This document shows, piece by piece, positions 1 through 12,910 of a stretch of DNA of 64,000 nucleotides. The stretch is from Punica granatum (taxonomy: Eukaryota > Streptophyta > Magnoliopsida > Myrtales > Lythraceae), in NCBI RefSeq assembly GCF_007655135.1, contig NC_045127.1, positions 38,947,538-39,011,537 of the forward strand. The letters are read 5' to 3'. The notes beneath the pieces were generated by a model. The model searched no databases and was not told where the DNA came from. It saw only the letters and a program-made list of their open reading frames with translations. Numbering within the stretch: position 1 is the stretch's first letter; each line of letters starts with the position of its first letter. Position numbers and translations under genes: made by a program.

Positions 1-1468
1 CAACACCAATTACAGGCCGAGGTGGCTATTGCGTTGTTTCCCTTTTATGAAAATACATTTTCAAGTCAAGGGCAAGAACATCATTTTCTGATTTGGCAAC
101 ATCCTAGGGTTAGTTTGATGGAAACACGATGGTATCGAAATAGGAACGGGCTACTTGGTCAGGCGCAGGTTCATCTGCATAGCTCTTCTTATTCCCACTA
201 GTTGGGTATTCTGTATCAAAAATACAATTACTTGACTAATCATTTCACTCGATCTAACCAAATGCTAGAAAATGTTTAGGTGGAACTCTAGGTTCCAAAT
301 CTAGAGTCAAAACACAAGTTTGGGTGAATTCAGTGTAACTTCAGTGTCACAACACCGAATCACTGTAAAAGCAATCCACACACAGGAAACTTGACTACAA
401 ACATCCGATATGTCAGGTTCTCAAATCAAAGCCAAATGCTAAAACATTGGCACATGCTTGTTTGTCTAGGATAGGATTTGCATGCCAAAATACCCCGGAT
501 CAACAATTTATTAAAACACGTACACTTGACAGTAACAAACACTTTGTCTGTTATTAACATGTTGTGTGTTACCTTTTTGCACCTGTTTGCCATGTGGGTC
601 GAGCCTGATCCCTAGGCTGAATACTATTAGGGTTCAACACCCTAATCATCGTTCAATAGGGTCTAACGCCCTAATCATCACTCATAGGATCCAACGCCCT
701 ACTCAGTGAGAGCGTGCATTGAATTTCAGTTCTTCGGTCTTTTCCCTAAACTGAAGGTGAGTTAGAGCGGAATAATAACCGAACGCGAATCGACTGGAAT
801 TCGAACCTTTTTGTAATTTGTATTTTGTATTTATTGTTTTCGAGAGCATTGTAAGGATTTTATTATGTATATTCATTATGTAAGAATTCCAGTTGGTAAG
901 CGAACGATCCGAGAGTTGAGTTAATCGAGTCGGTCTAATGCTTGCCTAAAGGAAAGTAAATCCAAGATCTCACGGTTCTAGTTCACGCAGGGATTCAACC
1001 TCCATGGTTTGATAAACTGTAACGCGAGATTGTGAATCAAATTCCCTGACACATAGATTTACTTCTCTCTCGACTTCTCAACCGATATTGTTTGATTCGT
1101 CGAACTTACGGTGTCAAAACGTGCAAGTCGAGCACAACTTAATTCATGCGATAAATAATAAAACATGCAAGCCTAGCAAACCAGAGTACCGAAAGGACGT
1201 GCGGAATATAGACCCGCACGTAACATGAACCCTCGAACTCGGACTTTCCGGTTCTACACAGATTAATGCTTTAGCAAAACTAAGTGTTCTATACCCCTAG
1301 ACCCGAGTAACTTATCCGCCCTCGATCTTCAGGTCGTAAAATGATAAGTGGCGACTCCTTCTCGCGCGTGTCCGTCATGCATCCCCACGGGAAGGTGGAC
1401 ACTCCCAAGCCGCGAGATCCAAAAGCGCGCATGCGGGCTCGACGAGAGTCCACATTCGGGTCCGTACA
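1..1468 (+). mobile_element. Truncated Ogre-type LTR (element W), 3' part
   Basis: This is the downstream part of a plus-oriented Ogre-type LTR, cut by the window start. It reads almost in parallel with 55810-57271, the end of the element C 5' LTR, and finishes with the family end GTCCGTACA at 1468. It carries the conserved hairpin (1323-1336) and the 10-base primer-site-like motif TGGCGACTCC (1349-1358). No primer binding site follows 1468, so it is not the 5' LTR of an intact element. It may be a solo LTR inside the X 3' UTR, or the X 5' LTR brought close by an internal deletion. Short open frames here are not genes. Confidence 0.8.
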
Positions 1469-1650
1469 CAACCTCTTCCCTATGGACACTCAACGCACTC
1501 CATTATCACGAACTAACGGAGAGTCATGCCTGCCTCTACAGGTGAACCACCCGCGGTTCTCACTCTTTCATATGACAAGGCAAGTCATAGTTCCGAGAGT
1601 CAATCCAATCCTCAGCACTGCTGCCTTACACCCACATTCAGAAACGACAT

Positions 1651-1860
1651 AGGGTCATCCCGCGCTTCCTGCACAATCTAGGGTCATCCCGTGCTTCCTA
1701 CACAATTAACGGGTCTTCCCGCGCTTTCTGCGCTCGTACTTTAGGGTCATCTCGCGCTTCCTGCACAACAAAGAGTCATCCCACGCTTCCGGCGCTCAAA
1801 CTTTAGGGTCATCCCGCGCTTCCTATGCTTTCTGCTTTCATCCTGCGCTTTACGCACTCC
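1651..1860 (+). repeat. About 29-34-bp tandem array in X 3' UTR
   Basis: Six to seven degenerate units share the core GGGTCATCCCGCGCTTCCTG, spaced 29 to 34 bp apart. The reverse complement of the same unit is present at about 52150-52296 in element B, which shows both elements belong to one subfamily. Confidence 0.8.
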
Positions 1861-2027
1861 AAGCACAACATGTGTCAAGCATGACAGCTACTCTACCAAT
1901 TGCCCTTCCTACGCAACTAAAGCACAATTCAAACCTAGCACAACATTTGCTTACCCTCGTGCTTAGCATGACAACTCGCACTTCCTACGCACACGGGGAT
2001 CATCCCCACTTTACCTTTATACTAATT

Positions 2028-2205
2028 CGCATTTGGCACATCTGAGATCATCTTGGCATTGCTTGTCTATCAGCTTACTACTTGGACAGCCGGGATCATC
2101 CCAACTGTTGTCCTTTCGCATTTGGCACATCTGAGATTATCTCGGCATTGCTTGTTTATCAGCCTACTACTTGGACAGCCGGGATCATCCTGATTGTTGT
2201 CCTTT
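2028..2205 (+). repeat. 89-bp tandem repeat, two copies
   Basis: Two adjacent copies of an 89-bp unit contain the dyads CGGGATCATCCCG-like and GAGATNATCTCGG. The same unit is present about six times, in reverse orientation, at 51451-51982 in element B. Confidence 0.8.
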
Positions 2206-2365
2206 CACCCATGCCTTGCATGACTTCAAGCTTCAACTTCATTCTTCTCGACATAATCCAAATACGAGAGGAAATGGCTAGCGGAGGTGCCATGACAATT
2301 GCTGGGGACCAAAACAGGGTTCTTCTTCAAGTTTCTGGCCGAATCCTCTATCCGAGCATCCAGCC

Positions 2366-2378
2366 AAAGAGGGGCACC
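2366..2378 (+). other. Polypurine tract of element X
   Basis: AAAGAGGGGCACC lies directly before the LTR start TGTCAGCACC at 2379. This is the expected plus-strand primer for reverse transcription and fixes the following LTR as a 3' LTR. Matching tracts are at 62487-62502 (C) and, on the minus strand, just right of 24043 (M) and 51275 (B). Confidence 0.75.
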
Positions 2379-5176
2379 TGTCAGCACCTCATTTTGGCCT
2401 ACCAGTTCAAACAACAGCTTCAGCAACGATTCAGCCCACGACTTGAACATCGATACAGAAGAAAGCTCAAGAGAGTAGCGAGTCATCATTCATCCTCAAG
2501 TCAGCAGGGACAAGCAGATGACCCAGGCGCACGACAGAAGAACTTCCTTGGTCATTAAGATCTTACATAACAAATAGACAGCCCAAACATCTTCAAAACC
2601 GCCATTTCCAAAATACAATACCGACAGTGCTATTTTCTACTGATTCACTCAACTATCAGAAGATAGTCAATATTGGGCTTCAAAAATCCCTCGCGGTGCC
2701 AAACAGATAAAAAGTGTCTTCAACCACATTTCGCAGATCATCTGATCTATACAGAGCAATTTTCTAAATACAGACAACTTTTTAGAAGAAGTCCAAAAAC
2801 GCCGGTTCATTAGAGAAAAACTAATGCCCGATGTCAGAGACAATCATACCCTGTAGTTCTACAGATCATGAGTGTCGCTTTAGATTTCTTCTCGGAAGTC
2901 ACACAGACTCCTCGAATGACTCCTGAGTGACAAAACAAGCATACCTTTTAGTGGAAATGCATAACCGGAGACTAGTCTGACGAAACATCAGCAAACGAAG
3001 TTAGCCATGCATTACCCTGAAAACTACAGCGGATAGACGCAATTGGCCAAATTAGACAGCATAACCCTTTTCAATTTCCCAAGTGACCTCTGAGGAGCAG
3101 AAAAGACCATTTTTAATGGAAATCCATAACTGGATGTCCTTTTGGTGGAAAATTGACGCCGGATGACTACCTTACATAATGCTAGCCATCCCAAGGCTCA
3201 GTGTGAAATCCTCAGACTGAATTGCAAAATTCATCTAGACCTCCATAATAGTGCTTTTATGGTCTTAGATGCATTTTCTCTATCCTTCGAGGTCTATTTT
3301 CAACGGACAGAGATTGTAGCGATCTCCAGCTCGCCCAAGTAACTCAGAAAGTAATATGAGAAATCTGGCTGAGGACTCCTAGGCCGTCTCCGGCTTCACA
3401 TTTGCAATATTGGCTTAAGAGTCAATTATTCAGTCCGACTGACAATGCATATCAAAACGACGAACGCGTAATGCAGACACGAGATACACTCTCAGAAACG
3501 ACTAACTTTGCTTTAATTGCCTGAAACAAGCAAAACTAGCTTTCGAGCCCCAAATCCACAAGAGCATTTCTCATGCAAATTGAGCAATCTTAGGCTTATT
3601 GGGATCGTTTTCTCGAGCACATTGTTTATACTGTCAGCACCCCATTTTGGTCCACCGGCTCCGATAGAGGACTTCCGACCAAAGCTCGGGACACTATTCA
3701 AGATCGGAAAACTGGAGGCGAACTTGCGGGCACAGAGTCATGAATAACAAAAGAAAAGCGGGGTCCACTAGGAGAGCATGAGAGGGCAATCGGAAGAGTA
3801 AATAGACGACGAGCCCCGAAGCAACAGTAGCTGGCACTGTGGCACTATTCATCACCGAATCATCGAAGCATCGAAATGTGTCCAATGTGGGACTCTAAAA
3901 ATCCCTCTCAGTGCCAAAGTGACCAATGACATGTCCGGGCGCGTTTCGGAGGCATCCTACTTAAGCCGGGACACCCCCGAACTCTCACAGACACCTTCCT
4001 AACGGGGTTCCTGAGAGGCCCGATTCACAAACAGATAAACGGCGTCCGGAAACAGGCCTGCACAAACCCAAGGACCACCGGGACCAAGGAACAAGTTTCA
4101 AACTACCTTTCGGAGTTCGTCTTGGTCTCCCGAGTGGATCCCGACCCGGAGAAATGGCCCCTTTTTGCACAGAAACATGGCCAGAGCCCCTTTTAATGAA
4201 CCGTCAATGCACGAAATCCGAGCCAACCAATCCCAAGGACCTCAATGCCTGAAAAAACAAACCCTGATCGCATTGCACAATCCATTTAGGTTTCTCGGGT
4301 ACCATTCCGGCAACAAAAGGGCCCCTTTCAAGCGGAATCTTGCGCTTAGAGCTCATTCGAGGAAATGCTAATGTCCGAGCTTTGCACCACCCAGTCCCAG
4401 CAAACCCTAGGGTCCAGGAAATCATATCGGCTCGGACCAAGCAAATCATACCGAGCTCCCGAGTGACGTTTTAATGGTCATAAACGCCTCCCGGCAAGCC
4501 TTTGGGACTCGTTTTTGACAAATGGAGATCACAGTGGTCTCCGAACACATCAGAACACTCGAGAAACACTAACGTTTGCGAATTCCTAGAATGCCTCCGG
4601 ATATCGATCTCCAGCCGGGGCCGACAAGTAAATCGTTCTATCCAAAGCACAAAGCACGTCGACACGAGCAGTACAGCACGCAGAGGCGCGAACGAGCGAC
4701 AAAAATGGACAACTTCACTCCGATTATCCAAACGGAGCGAAATCGGCTTTCGAGTCCCCGAGTCACCCGAGCAATTGCTTTCAAGAAACATGTCAATATT
4801 AGGCTCATTAAAACCGTATTCGCGAGCACATCGATAATTCGTCGTTCAAGTGAACCACGAAAATCGAATGCGCGACCAATCGAGCCTCGAGCTTCTTCCG
4901 ACTTTTCTCTTAGTCAAGTGGGACCCTTGAGCTAGCCAAGCCAAGCCGAGCCAAGCCAAGCCGCAAGCCATGGCTCTTCTCTAGAAGCAAGCCAAATAAG
5001 CCTCCACCACACATTTTCAAAATATCTTCTTACACCCATCACTTCCCTTCTCCCATCCATCACTTCCCATCACCTTTCAAGACAACTTCCCCACCTAATC
5101 TTCCCTCCAAAAATTCGGATCCCCTAAGCACCACTTAATTGCATTTAATTCCACTTAATCTTGTCATTAAGCTTGC

Positions 5177-5184
5177 TTTTATAA
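5177..5184 (+). promoter_or_regulatory. TATA-like box in LTR N
   Basis: TTTATAAG is followed about 50 bp later by a pyrimidine-rich CTCTCTCTAGC stretch. The same pair of signals is at the matching place in the other LTRs (for example 53879-53887), so this is probably the LTR promoter. Confidence 0.4.
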
Positions 5185-5379
5185 GTGTATTGGGTCATTA
5201 ACTTAATCACAACTCCTCTTGCACTCTCTCTCTAGCTTTCTCACTCAAAAACTCTCTCAAATTCCTCTCAAACTCCAACATTTCGTTCAGCCCAAGCACA
5301 GCCCGGCTCAAGGCCAAAATTGCCGGAAAACTCAACCGTTTTCCGGCGACCGCCACTCAGCCCGAACCAAACTTGACCA

Positions 5380-5870
5380 AACTTCATATCCCACATGTAC
5401 TTGGCCTCCCGAGTCCATTTCCGGTGTTAGTTTCGGCATTTTAAGCTTCCAGCATGCAGTTCCAGCCCAGTTCAGAATCGGGTCCCTAGGGAGTTTCCCG
5501 GTTTCTAGGCGAGTTCTTCCTTCCCGACTTAAGCAAACTTAAGCAAACTTCATATCCCACATGTTTTCGACCTCCTAAGTCCATTTCCGACCTTATAATT
5601 TTCATTTGAAGCTCCCAGCACCTCGTTCCAACTCTGTCCAGAAACAGTCCTTTAAGCGTTTTCCCGGTTTCTAAGCGAGTTCTTCCCTCTCGACTTAAGC
5701 AAACTCAACCAAACTTCATATCCCACATGTTTTTGACCTCCTAAGTCCATTTCCGAGATTAGATTTTGCATTTGAACCCTCCAGCCCCGCGTTCCAGAGT
5801 TGAGCAGAATCGGGTTTCACGGGTGCATCCCGGGCTTCCTCGATGTCTTCTCCATCTCACGACTAAGGCG
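5380..5870 (+). repeat. 166-bp tandem repeat, three copies, in LTR N
   Basis: The marker AACTTCATATCCCACATG recurs at 5380, 5546 and 5712, exactly 166 bp apart. The third copy is more diverged at its end. Other LTRs in the window hold this segment once (for example near 54074 and, reversed, near 17665), so the expansion is specific to N or its subfamily. Confidence 0.85.
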
Positions 5871-6074
5871 AGTCGTGCCATCACTTTCTAAGGGTTCCTC
5901 ACGACCCTCACTCTCCCCCGTGACAAGGTGGTTGCGTGCCGAGAGCCGTTCAACCATGCACCTCTGCCATTTCTCTCCTTTCTCCCTTCTCGGATCTTTA
6001 AAGTTTTTACCGGTTTTCTTTGCATCTTCCAGGAAAATATAGGCATGCAATCCTCACGAAACCACCACAGGCAT

Positions 6075-6850
6075 GATCCCCATTCAGTTAGGAGTCCAAT
6101 GCCACCGACCTTGCATCAAAAGACCACCGGGAGCCTCCCGTAGAGTCGTTTCTTTATCGGGTGCCAGTCGGGTTTGTTCCTCTGGTTTTCGTTTCTAACC
6201 CGAAATTTGCAGGAACGTACAGGTCAGCTCGGGTTGAATCTAGCTACGAGACACCTATCACCGTGATCCTCATTCAGTTAGGAGTCCAATGCCACCGACC
6301 TTGCATCAAAAGACCACCGGGAGCCTCCCGTAGAGTCGTTTCTTTATCGGGTGCCAGTCGGGTTTGTTCCTCTGGTTTTCTTTTCTAACCCAAAATTTGC
6401 AGGAACGTACAGGTCAGCTCGAGTCGAATCTCGCTACGACCCACCTATCACCGTGATCCTCAGTCAGTTAGGAGTCCAATGCCACTAACCTTGCATCAAA
6501 AGACCACCGGGAGCCTCCTGTGGAGCCATTTCTTCATCGGTGCCAGTCGGGTCTGTTTTGACCCAACTGGGTCTGTCCTTTTTTACTGACTCGACTTTGA
6601 TTTTGATTTCCGGAAAATATACGCATGCTCTCCTCCCGAAACCACCACAGGCGTGATCCTTAGTCTCTTGGGAATCCAATGCAACTGGCCCCGTGCGAAA
6701 ACTCCATTCCGATCAACCGGTACAGCCCCGACAAGCCAGACTGCCAGTCGGGTCTGCCAGTCGACCCGACTGCACCGGTTCGGGTCTGTTCGTTCCAGCC
6801 GAGTCTCCCGATTCCCTTTGCCACTTCTCCGACTCTTTCCTCGTGTTCCG
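6075..6850 (+). repeat. 190-bp tandem repeat, about four copies, in LTR N
   Basis: The marker CAGTTAGGAGTCCAATGCCA recurs, with starts of the unit at 6075, 6265 and 6455 (190 bp apart), and a fourth weaker copy near 6655. The first three are close to identical. Other LTRs contain two to three strongly diverged versions of the same unit (reversed at about 17030-17560 and 38450-38960). Confidence 0.85.
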
Positions 6851-9749
6851 AGGCTAGGTAAAACTCCTCTACGATTTAGAGAAGCTAGGATCTTCGATAC
6901 TTGTTTGTTATGGGGGTTAGGATGGTTAACAAACCGAAATGCATGCAAGTTCAAGTTTTTATATATTCCCATGCAAATGTACGTCGTTTATAAATTCCCA
7001 AGATCAGTTCCCGTGCTTTCGCATTTTACCATTGCTTGAATCGACGCCGTTTTACTGATTCCTTTATATATATATTGTATGTGTTCGTTTGTGTGTTCGG
7101 TTGTGTTTCGAGATCTTGGCGGCGTCAGTTTCCTTCCATTTTCACCGAAATATGTGTTATTATTGTGCTCGATGTATTATGTATGCAAGGTACAGCTAGA
7201 ATCGACGTAGGAGACTCTCCATAACCCAAGTCGGGTCAAGGAGAGCTCTCGGCCTAACCCTTGGAGAGGTGGCCGAGTGCCCTTTGACCCGGGTTTAGGA
7301 CGGTCTCCTTCATTGCTTCGGAATCGTCCCTTGGAATTGAGTGTATCCATATTTTGCGTTTTTTATCGTTGATCATGTGCTAGCTGCCTCCTAGGAGAGT
7401 TAGTTTTGGAAGATTATCCGTCAAATCCACAATTCCTCGATATAAGATCACTACTACCGAATAATTTCACAAATGGGAGAAACGGGACGTATCATTCGGT
7501 TAATTAAATCACTTGGACTAAATAATTGGATAAATTGATTGTTAATTCGTAAGCGCATCGATGGTTCACGGAACGACGGAACTGCCCTTTTCTTTAAAAG
7601 CTCACAATTTCAAAGCACCGAGACGTGTAACACGAATAGAATCGGTGTCTAGTGAGTACTCGCGTACTATGACTCGAGTCCGGGCCCAATTTGAGGCGGC
7701 TTGAGTCAAGACGCGCGAGTCCTTTTTAGACCTCTTCGTGTCACGCGATCTTTAATTTATATGTGAACTACACAGGTTTTACCGATCAAGGGCATAATTG
7801 TCATTCCGCGATTCACTGATATCCTGGGCATTAGGGAGTCGGAAACACCTCGATCTATCGACGGAAAAGGGCGACCCGTTCGGGTGAGAGTTTCATTCAC
7901 ACGGCCCATTCCGTTGACTTTCGGTGTTTCTATCTCCCTATTGTAGATTCGGTGGTGAGCATTTTATTTCTGTTGCAAAACACGAAAAATCGAATTAATC
8001 ATGCATTTGGCTTAACCAAACATTAGATAATGGATAGGCGGAATGCTAGATTCCAATCTAGAGTCAAAATACGGGTTTGGTGAATTCGGTGAAACCGCAG
8101 TGACACCTCACAGAATAGAGTTCTAAAACAAATTCACACATTTAATTGGCCTAGAACCACATCCCAGCCCACCTCTTTGTTGGCTTAGGTTAGATACATT
8201 GTTTGCTAATCAACCCCGATTAATAACTGATTAAGTCACGTACATTCGACTTGATATACAACTTGTATGTATTTACCTATATTTGTCAATTGTCGTCTGG
8301 TTTTCATCAGTTTTATCAGTTTTCTTCTGTTTTCCCTTTGCTTTTGCTAATTTGTTGCGGTTCGGGTCCAAGCCCATAGGTTACGTGTTGCACGGGGCCC
8401 AACGCCCCAAATCACCGAACACGAGGTCCAACGCCTCCTAACTCACTGAGCACGTGCAACCCGAGTGCGGAATGAGATCTAGCCTCGAGTCACCATCACA
8501 CTCCAAATGTGGCCTATGTGGAAGGCAATTTGGATTGGATGTGTGAAACGTGTTTAGATATCACCCGGGAGCTCGATCGGTCCAACGGTTACAGTGGGAA
8601 CTAATCGGTTCTCTTGCAAACTGTCGGTTCGATTGGACCCGACCCCCGGCTCTTCGAGCCCGCGTTGCCTTAATTTATTTATCGATTATTCAAAACACAC
8701 GAAGAGCCGGAGTGGAATATTGGCCCAATGCAAACCGATCGGGATCCATTTACTTATTCAGTCGTACTTTGTAATTATTCGAGAGAACATTGCGAGGATT
8801 TTCTTTGTACATTCACTCATTCATTTGTAAGGATCCCCGATTGGCGAGCGAGAGCTCCGAGTGTCGAACCGGTCAAGTCGGCCTATTGTTACCAAGAGAT
8901 GAGTAAGCTCGAATACTCGTGGTTTCAGTTCGTGCAGGGAATCGACCATATCACGGTTCGATGAACTGTAACGCAAAGATAGTGAACTGATTCCTCGACG
9001 CACAAGCCTACTCATCTTTCGGATTATTGGCCCAACTTGATCAATTCATCGACTTTACGGTGTCAAAACGGGCGAGTCAAGTGCAACCCTAAATCACGCG
9101 GTAAATAAACAAAACGGCAAGCCTAGCAAACTAGAGTACCGAAAGGGCGTGCGGGATATAGGCCCGCACGTAATAGAACCCCCGAATTCGGAATTTCTGG
9201 TTCCGTATGACCATTGCCTTAGCATTTAGGTGTACCCCGTACCCCTAGACCCGGGCGACTCAACGGCCCTCGACCTACAGGTCGTAAACAGTAAGTGGCG
9301 ACTCCTTCTCACGTGCGTCTGTCGCGTGTCCCTGGGAAGGTGGACACTCCCGAGCCGCATTGCATAGGCTTCGCACATGCGTGCCCCGACGAGATAAAAT
9401 TCGGGTGCGCACAAGTACGTCATTCTTTCGAATCACGAAACTCGAACACGCCACCGATCGAAACCTGAGCTTTCCTGACTCACCCCTAAGGCTTGTGAGA
9501 CCCACGACATCTTCTCCCCTTACCCCTTAACAAATTTGGCCGTAACATTCTTCTTCTTCCCCATCAAACCAAGTTGCACAACTTGTCTTCTTCTTCAAAA
9601 TATCTAGGCTTCTACACTTGCACACTCCACCATCACCATCCATCCATTAATGCATCCAATCCATCCTCATTCACTTCTAATCCACTGTCTGTTGCTAAGC
9701 ATGGCCCCTAAGCACAATTTGTTTTACTAATTTTGTAGTTAAGATTGCC

Positions 9750-9756
9750 TATATAT
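9750..9756 (+). promoter_or_regulatory. TATA-like box in X LTR
   Basis: TATATAT, followed by GCCCTAAGC and then a pyrimidine-rich CTCTCTAGC, sits at the same place as the TATA signals of the other LTR copies. Confidence 0.4.
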
Positions 9757-12440
9757 GCCCTAAGCAAACTTTACTTAATCACTTCTCTACACACACATCT
9801 CTCTAGCAATTCTCACTATACAAATCCTCTCAAACTCTATAGCAAACCGCAGCTCAAGCTCAGCCACAGCAGCCAAAAATGAGCAAGACTGAAGTCGGAA
9901 ACCATGGTAATCACTATTCCGAATTAAATCCAAACTTGATTAAACTTCATATCCCACATATTTTGGACCTGCTAAGTCCATTTCCGAGCTTAGATTTTCA
10001 GTTTGAAACTTTCTACCCATCGAACCAAGCTAGCACAGAACCAGGGCAGAGAAACCTCTAGTCGGGTCAATTTTTGAATCTGATGTTTCCGGGCCTTGCA
10101 GGTCAGTTTGAGCTACCACAACCCACCAGCCACCTTCATACATGACCTAAGAGTGTCCAAGAGTCGAAAGATCCCAAGCAAACCCTCTGGTTTTAACCCA
10201 GCAAGACGATTCAGCCTGATCGCCCAGTTGGATCGGTTTTCCTGGACAATTTTCACTTTTTCTTGCAGATCGGGTCAACCCGAGGCTCTTCTCACCGAAC
10301 GACCACCGCAGCCACCTCTAGGGTCTCTTAAGAGTCGGGAGCCACCGACCTTGCAGCCAAAGACCATCGAGAGCCACCCCTACCGTTTCTTTTCGGACTG
10401 TCCTATCGGGTTTGTTTTTTCTTACTAACCCGACTTTGCTCGCGTTTTTCGAAAAATCTACGTGTGCACTCCTTCCGAAACCACCATAGGGACATTAAGC
10501 ATCCTCTTGGCTATCTGAAACATCCGAGCACTCTCCGAGAAGCCACCCGAGGCGTTTGAACCGGCTAGTTTTCTCCCGGGTGCCCAGTCGGTTCGAGACA
10601 ACGCTAGTCGGGTCTGTTGCTTCCATTCGGGTTTGTGCAAGCTAAATCAGCCCAAATCCGACCCACCAAAGGTCCAACCCGACTGTTCATGCATTCCGGG
10701 ACTAGATATAATCATTCCCAACTTAGAGGAGTTAGGACTTTTTATATTTATTGTGTTTTTCGGGGTGATACGGTGTTACAAGAACCGATTTGCGTGCAAA
10801 GTTCATACTTTTATGCGTTTTTACGTTATATCATGCATATTTATCATCGTGGGACGTGCTAGCATGTCGGTAAATATTTAAATCGAAGTCAAAGAAGCTG
10901 TCTTGGACCAGAATAACCAAGGAAGCCCACAGTTTCACCTCGAGGAGGGCGACCGTGAGCCCTCTTTGGTTTCTTGACTTTATTCGGGACAAGAACAGCC
11001 TCTTCAGGTCAGAATACAAAAGATCTTCCTAGATCACTTCCGAGCAGATCAACCGGTTCTTTGGCTTTTTCAGGGTTCTTGTATAACCCGGAAGACCCAA
11101 AGAATTGGTTGATACCGGCTACAAGCCGAGGTGGTTCGCGTCACGTTGTTTCTCTTTTTTGAAAACAATTTTCAAATCAAGGGCAAAATCGTCATTTTGC
11201 AATTTAAAGACACCCCAGGATTTAGCTTGACAGAAACACGACAGTAGCAGGAAAAGACCAAGCTACTTGTTCAGGTGCAGGTTCATCTGCATAACATTTC
11301 TTATCCAATTGATGAGTTTCTGTCATCCTTGCATAGTTTCGGGTATTTAGTCGGGTATTTTGGACCAAAACACAATTACCTGACTAAGCATGTATTCGAC
11401 TTAAACATACACGGGCAAAAGTGTGTAAGGGCTTTATGTTCTAGGCTTTTCAGGCAAAAATGCATGTTTTGTATTAACCTGTAAACATTGCAGTGTCGTG
11501 ATACAGAACAACTTTAAAAGCAATCCACGCACAAAAGACTTGACTATAGACGTCATGTCTGTTAAGTCCTTGAAACAAAGCCGAATGCAAAATGTCTTGC
11601 ACGCATTTGTCTGCTTAGCAGAGGACAGTTATATGGCAAAATACCCCGGGTTAATAACTTGCTAACTCACATAAACTCGGCAATAACAAACACTTTGTCT
11701 GTTATCTACATGTTGTTTGTTACTTTTATGCTCTTGTTTGTCAATGCGGGTCGAGCCCGACCTATAGGACGCATTGCACTTTGGGTTCAACGCTCTAAGC
11801 GTCGATTACGGGGTCAAACGCCCTATTCACTGAGCTCGCAATTGAATCTAGTTTCGGTATTTTCCCAAACTCACGCCGAGTTGGAGCGGAATAATAATCG
11901 AACGCAAACTGACTAGGATTCAACCATTTGTAATTTGTAATTTGTTGTATTATTTTGAGAGCATTGTAAAGGCATCTATTTTGTACATTCATTCCTGTAA
12001 GAATCCCGGTCGGCGAGCGAACGGTTTGAGTGTCGAACTGATGGAGTCGGCTCATGCTTACCTAGAGAGAAGTAAACCCTAAGCTTCGCAGTTTCGGTTC
12101 AAGCAGTAAGTCAACTGTCATGGTCCGATAAACTGTAATGCTAGGATAGTGAACCGATTCCTCGAAGCATGGGCCTACCTTTCTTTTGGTTTCTCAATTC
12201 GCATAGTTTAGCTCATCGAATTTTCGGTGTCAAAACGTGTAAGTCTAGCGCGACTTAATTCACGCGGTAAATAAATAAAACGGCAAGCCTAGCAAGTTAG
12301 AGTACCGAAAGGGCGTGTCGGATATAGGGCCGCACGTAACGTCAACCCCCGAACTCGGACTTTCCGGTTTCGCAATAATTAGTGTCTTAACAAAACTAGG
12401 TGTATCATTTACCCCTAGACTTGGGTAATTTACCGGCCCT

Positions 12441-12476
12441 CGACCTTCGGGTCGTAAAATAGTAAATGGCGACTCC
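12441..12476 (+). promoter_or_regulatory. Conserved LTR hairpin and primer-site-like 10-mer (X)
   Basis: CGACCTTCGGGTCG (12441-12454) would fold as a 5-bp stem closed by a UUCG loop. It is followed at 12467-12476 by TGGCGACTCC, identical to the first ten bases of the family primer binding site, 107 bp before the LTR end. The same pair is in the other LTR copies. A role in RNA structure or tRNA binding is inference. Confidence 0.5.
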
Positions 12477-12583
12477 TTCTCGTGCGTGTTTGCCAAGCAT
12501 TCCCGAGAAGGTGGACACACCCAAGCCACGTGATTCGGTCGCGTGCATGCAGGCCCCGACGAGAGCACACTCGGGTCCGTACA

Positions 12584-12910
12584 GTCGCCCTTTGCGGGTT
12601 TTCAGCCTAGCGAGGATTTTGATTCATACTCTCCTTTAGCCACGGTTCCCTTTTGTGGGATTTTAAGTCATGTCCCTCGTTCCCTAGTTTTTGCCTAGGC
12701 CGCCTCAAAGAGCTTTTCGACCTAGTGGGAAATTTTTTCTTTTTTCTCTCAAGATTAAAAGGAAAGAGTACACATGCGAGTGAACTGGAAAATGCTAAGA
12801 TGAAGCGGGCGCAGGGTCTGAGGAATGCAGAAAAAGCACAAGGTGCAAGTGCGTGGTGCGAGGCTTGCGGTAATTGGACAAGCAGAAATCGCAGGCGAAC
12901 ATGAAAGTTA
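12584..12910 (-). mobile_element. Element A, 3' untranslated region remnant
   Basis: This matches 25720-26018, the region after the integrase stop in element M, including the shared GCCTAGGCCGCCTC segment. It is bounded on the left by the inserted X LTR end (12583) and on the right by the element A integrase stop (12911-12913). No gene is seen. Confidence 0.75.

Larger units (their letters stand above)
1469..2378 (+). mobile_element. Element X, 3' untranslated region with tandem repeats
   Basis: This non-coding stretch lies just upstream of the X 3' LTR and ends in a polypurine tract. It is the same kind of sequence, in opposite orientation, as 51276-52296 (element B 3' UTR). It holds a roughly 29-bp array, an about 250-bp single-copy part, and two copies of an 89-bp repeat. 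Frames such as 2082-2558 run through the repeats and into the LTR and match no known protein. Variable tandem arrays between pol and the polypurine tract are a known trait of Tat/Ogre elements. Confidence 0.75.
3632..9413 (+). mobile_element. Solo LTR N, divergent long subfamily
   Basis: This starts with TGTCAGCACCCC at 3632 and ends with GGGTGCGCACA at 9413, both family-like ends, and has no internal region. Its first kilobase differs from the other LTRs, whereas its middle and 3' parts match them, so it is a diverged subfamily. At about 5.8 kb it is longer than the other copies, largely through a 166-bp and a 190-bp tandem expansion. The flanks TATAC (3627-3631) and AGTAC (9414-9418) agree in only three of five bases, so the target duplication is decayed or the ends are slightly misplaced. 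Confidence 0.75.
2379..12583 (+). mobile_element. Element X 3' LTR, split by solo LTR N
   Basis: A plus-oriented LTR begins TGTCAGCACC at 2379 and ends GGTCCGTACA at 12583. It is interrupted at 3631/3632 by another LTR and resumes at 9414, so its own sequence is 2379-3631 plus 9414-12583, about 4.4 kb. The second part carries a TATA-like box (9750-9756), the conserved hairpin with a perfect UUCG loop (12441-12454) and the primer-site-like 10-mer (12467-12476). It abuts element A 3' UTR sequence at 12584, so X inserted into A in the opposite orientation. The 5' end of X lies left of the window. No coding capacity is seen. Confidence 0.85.
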
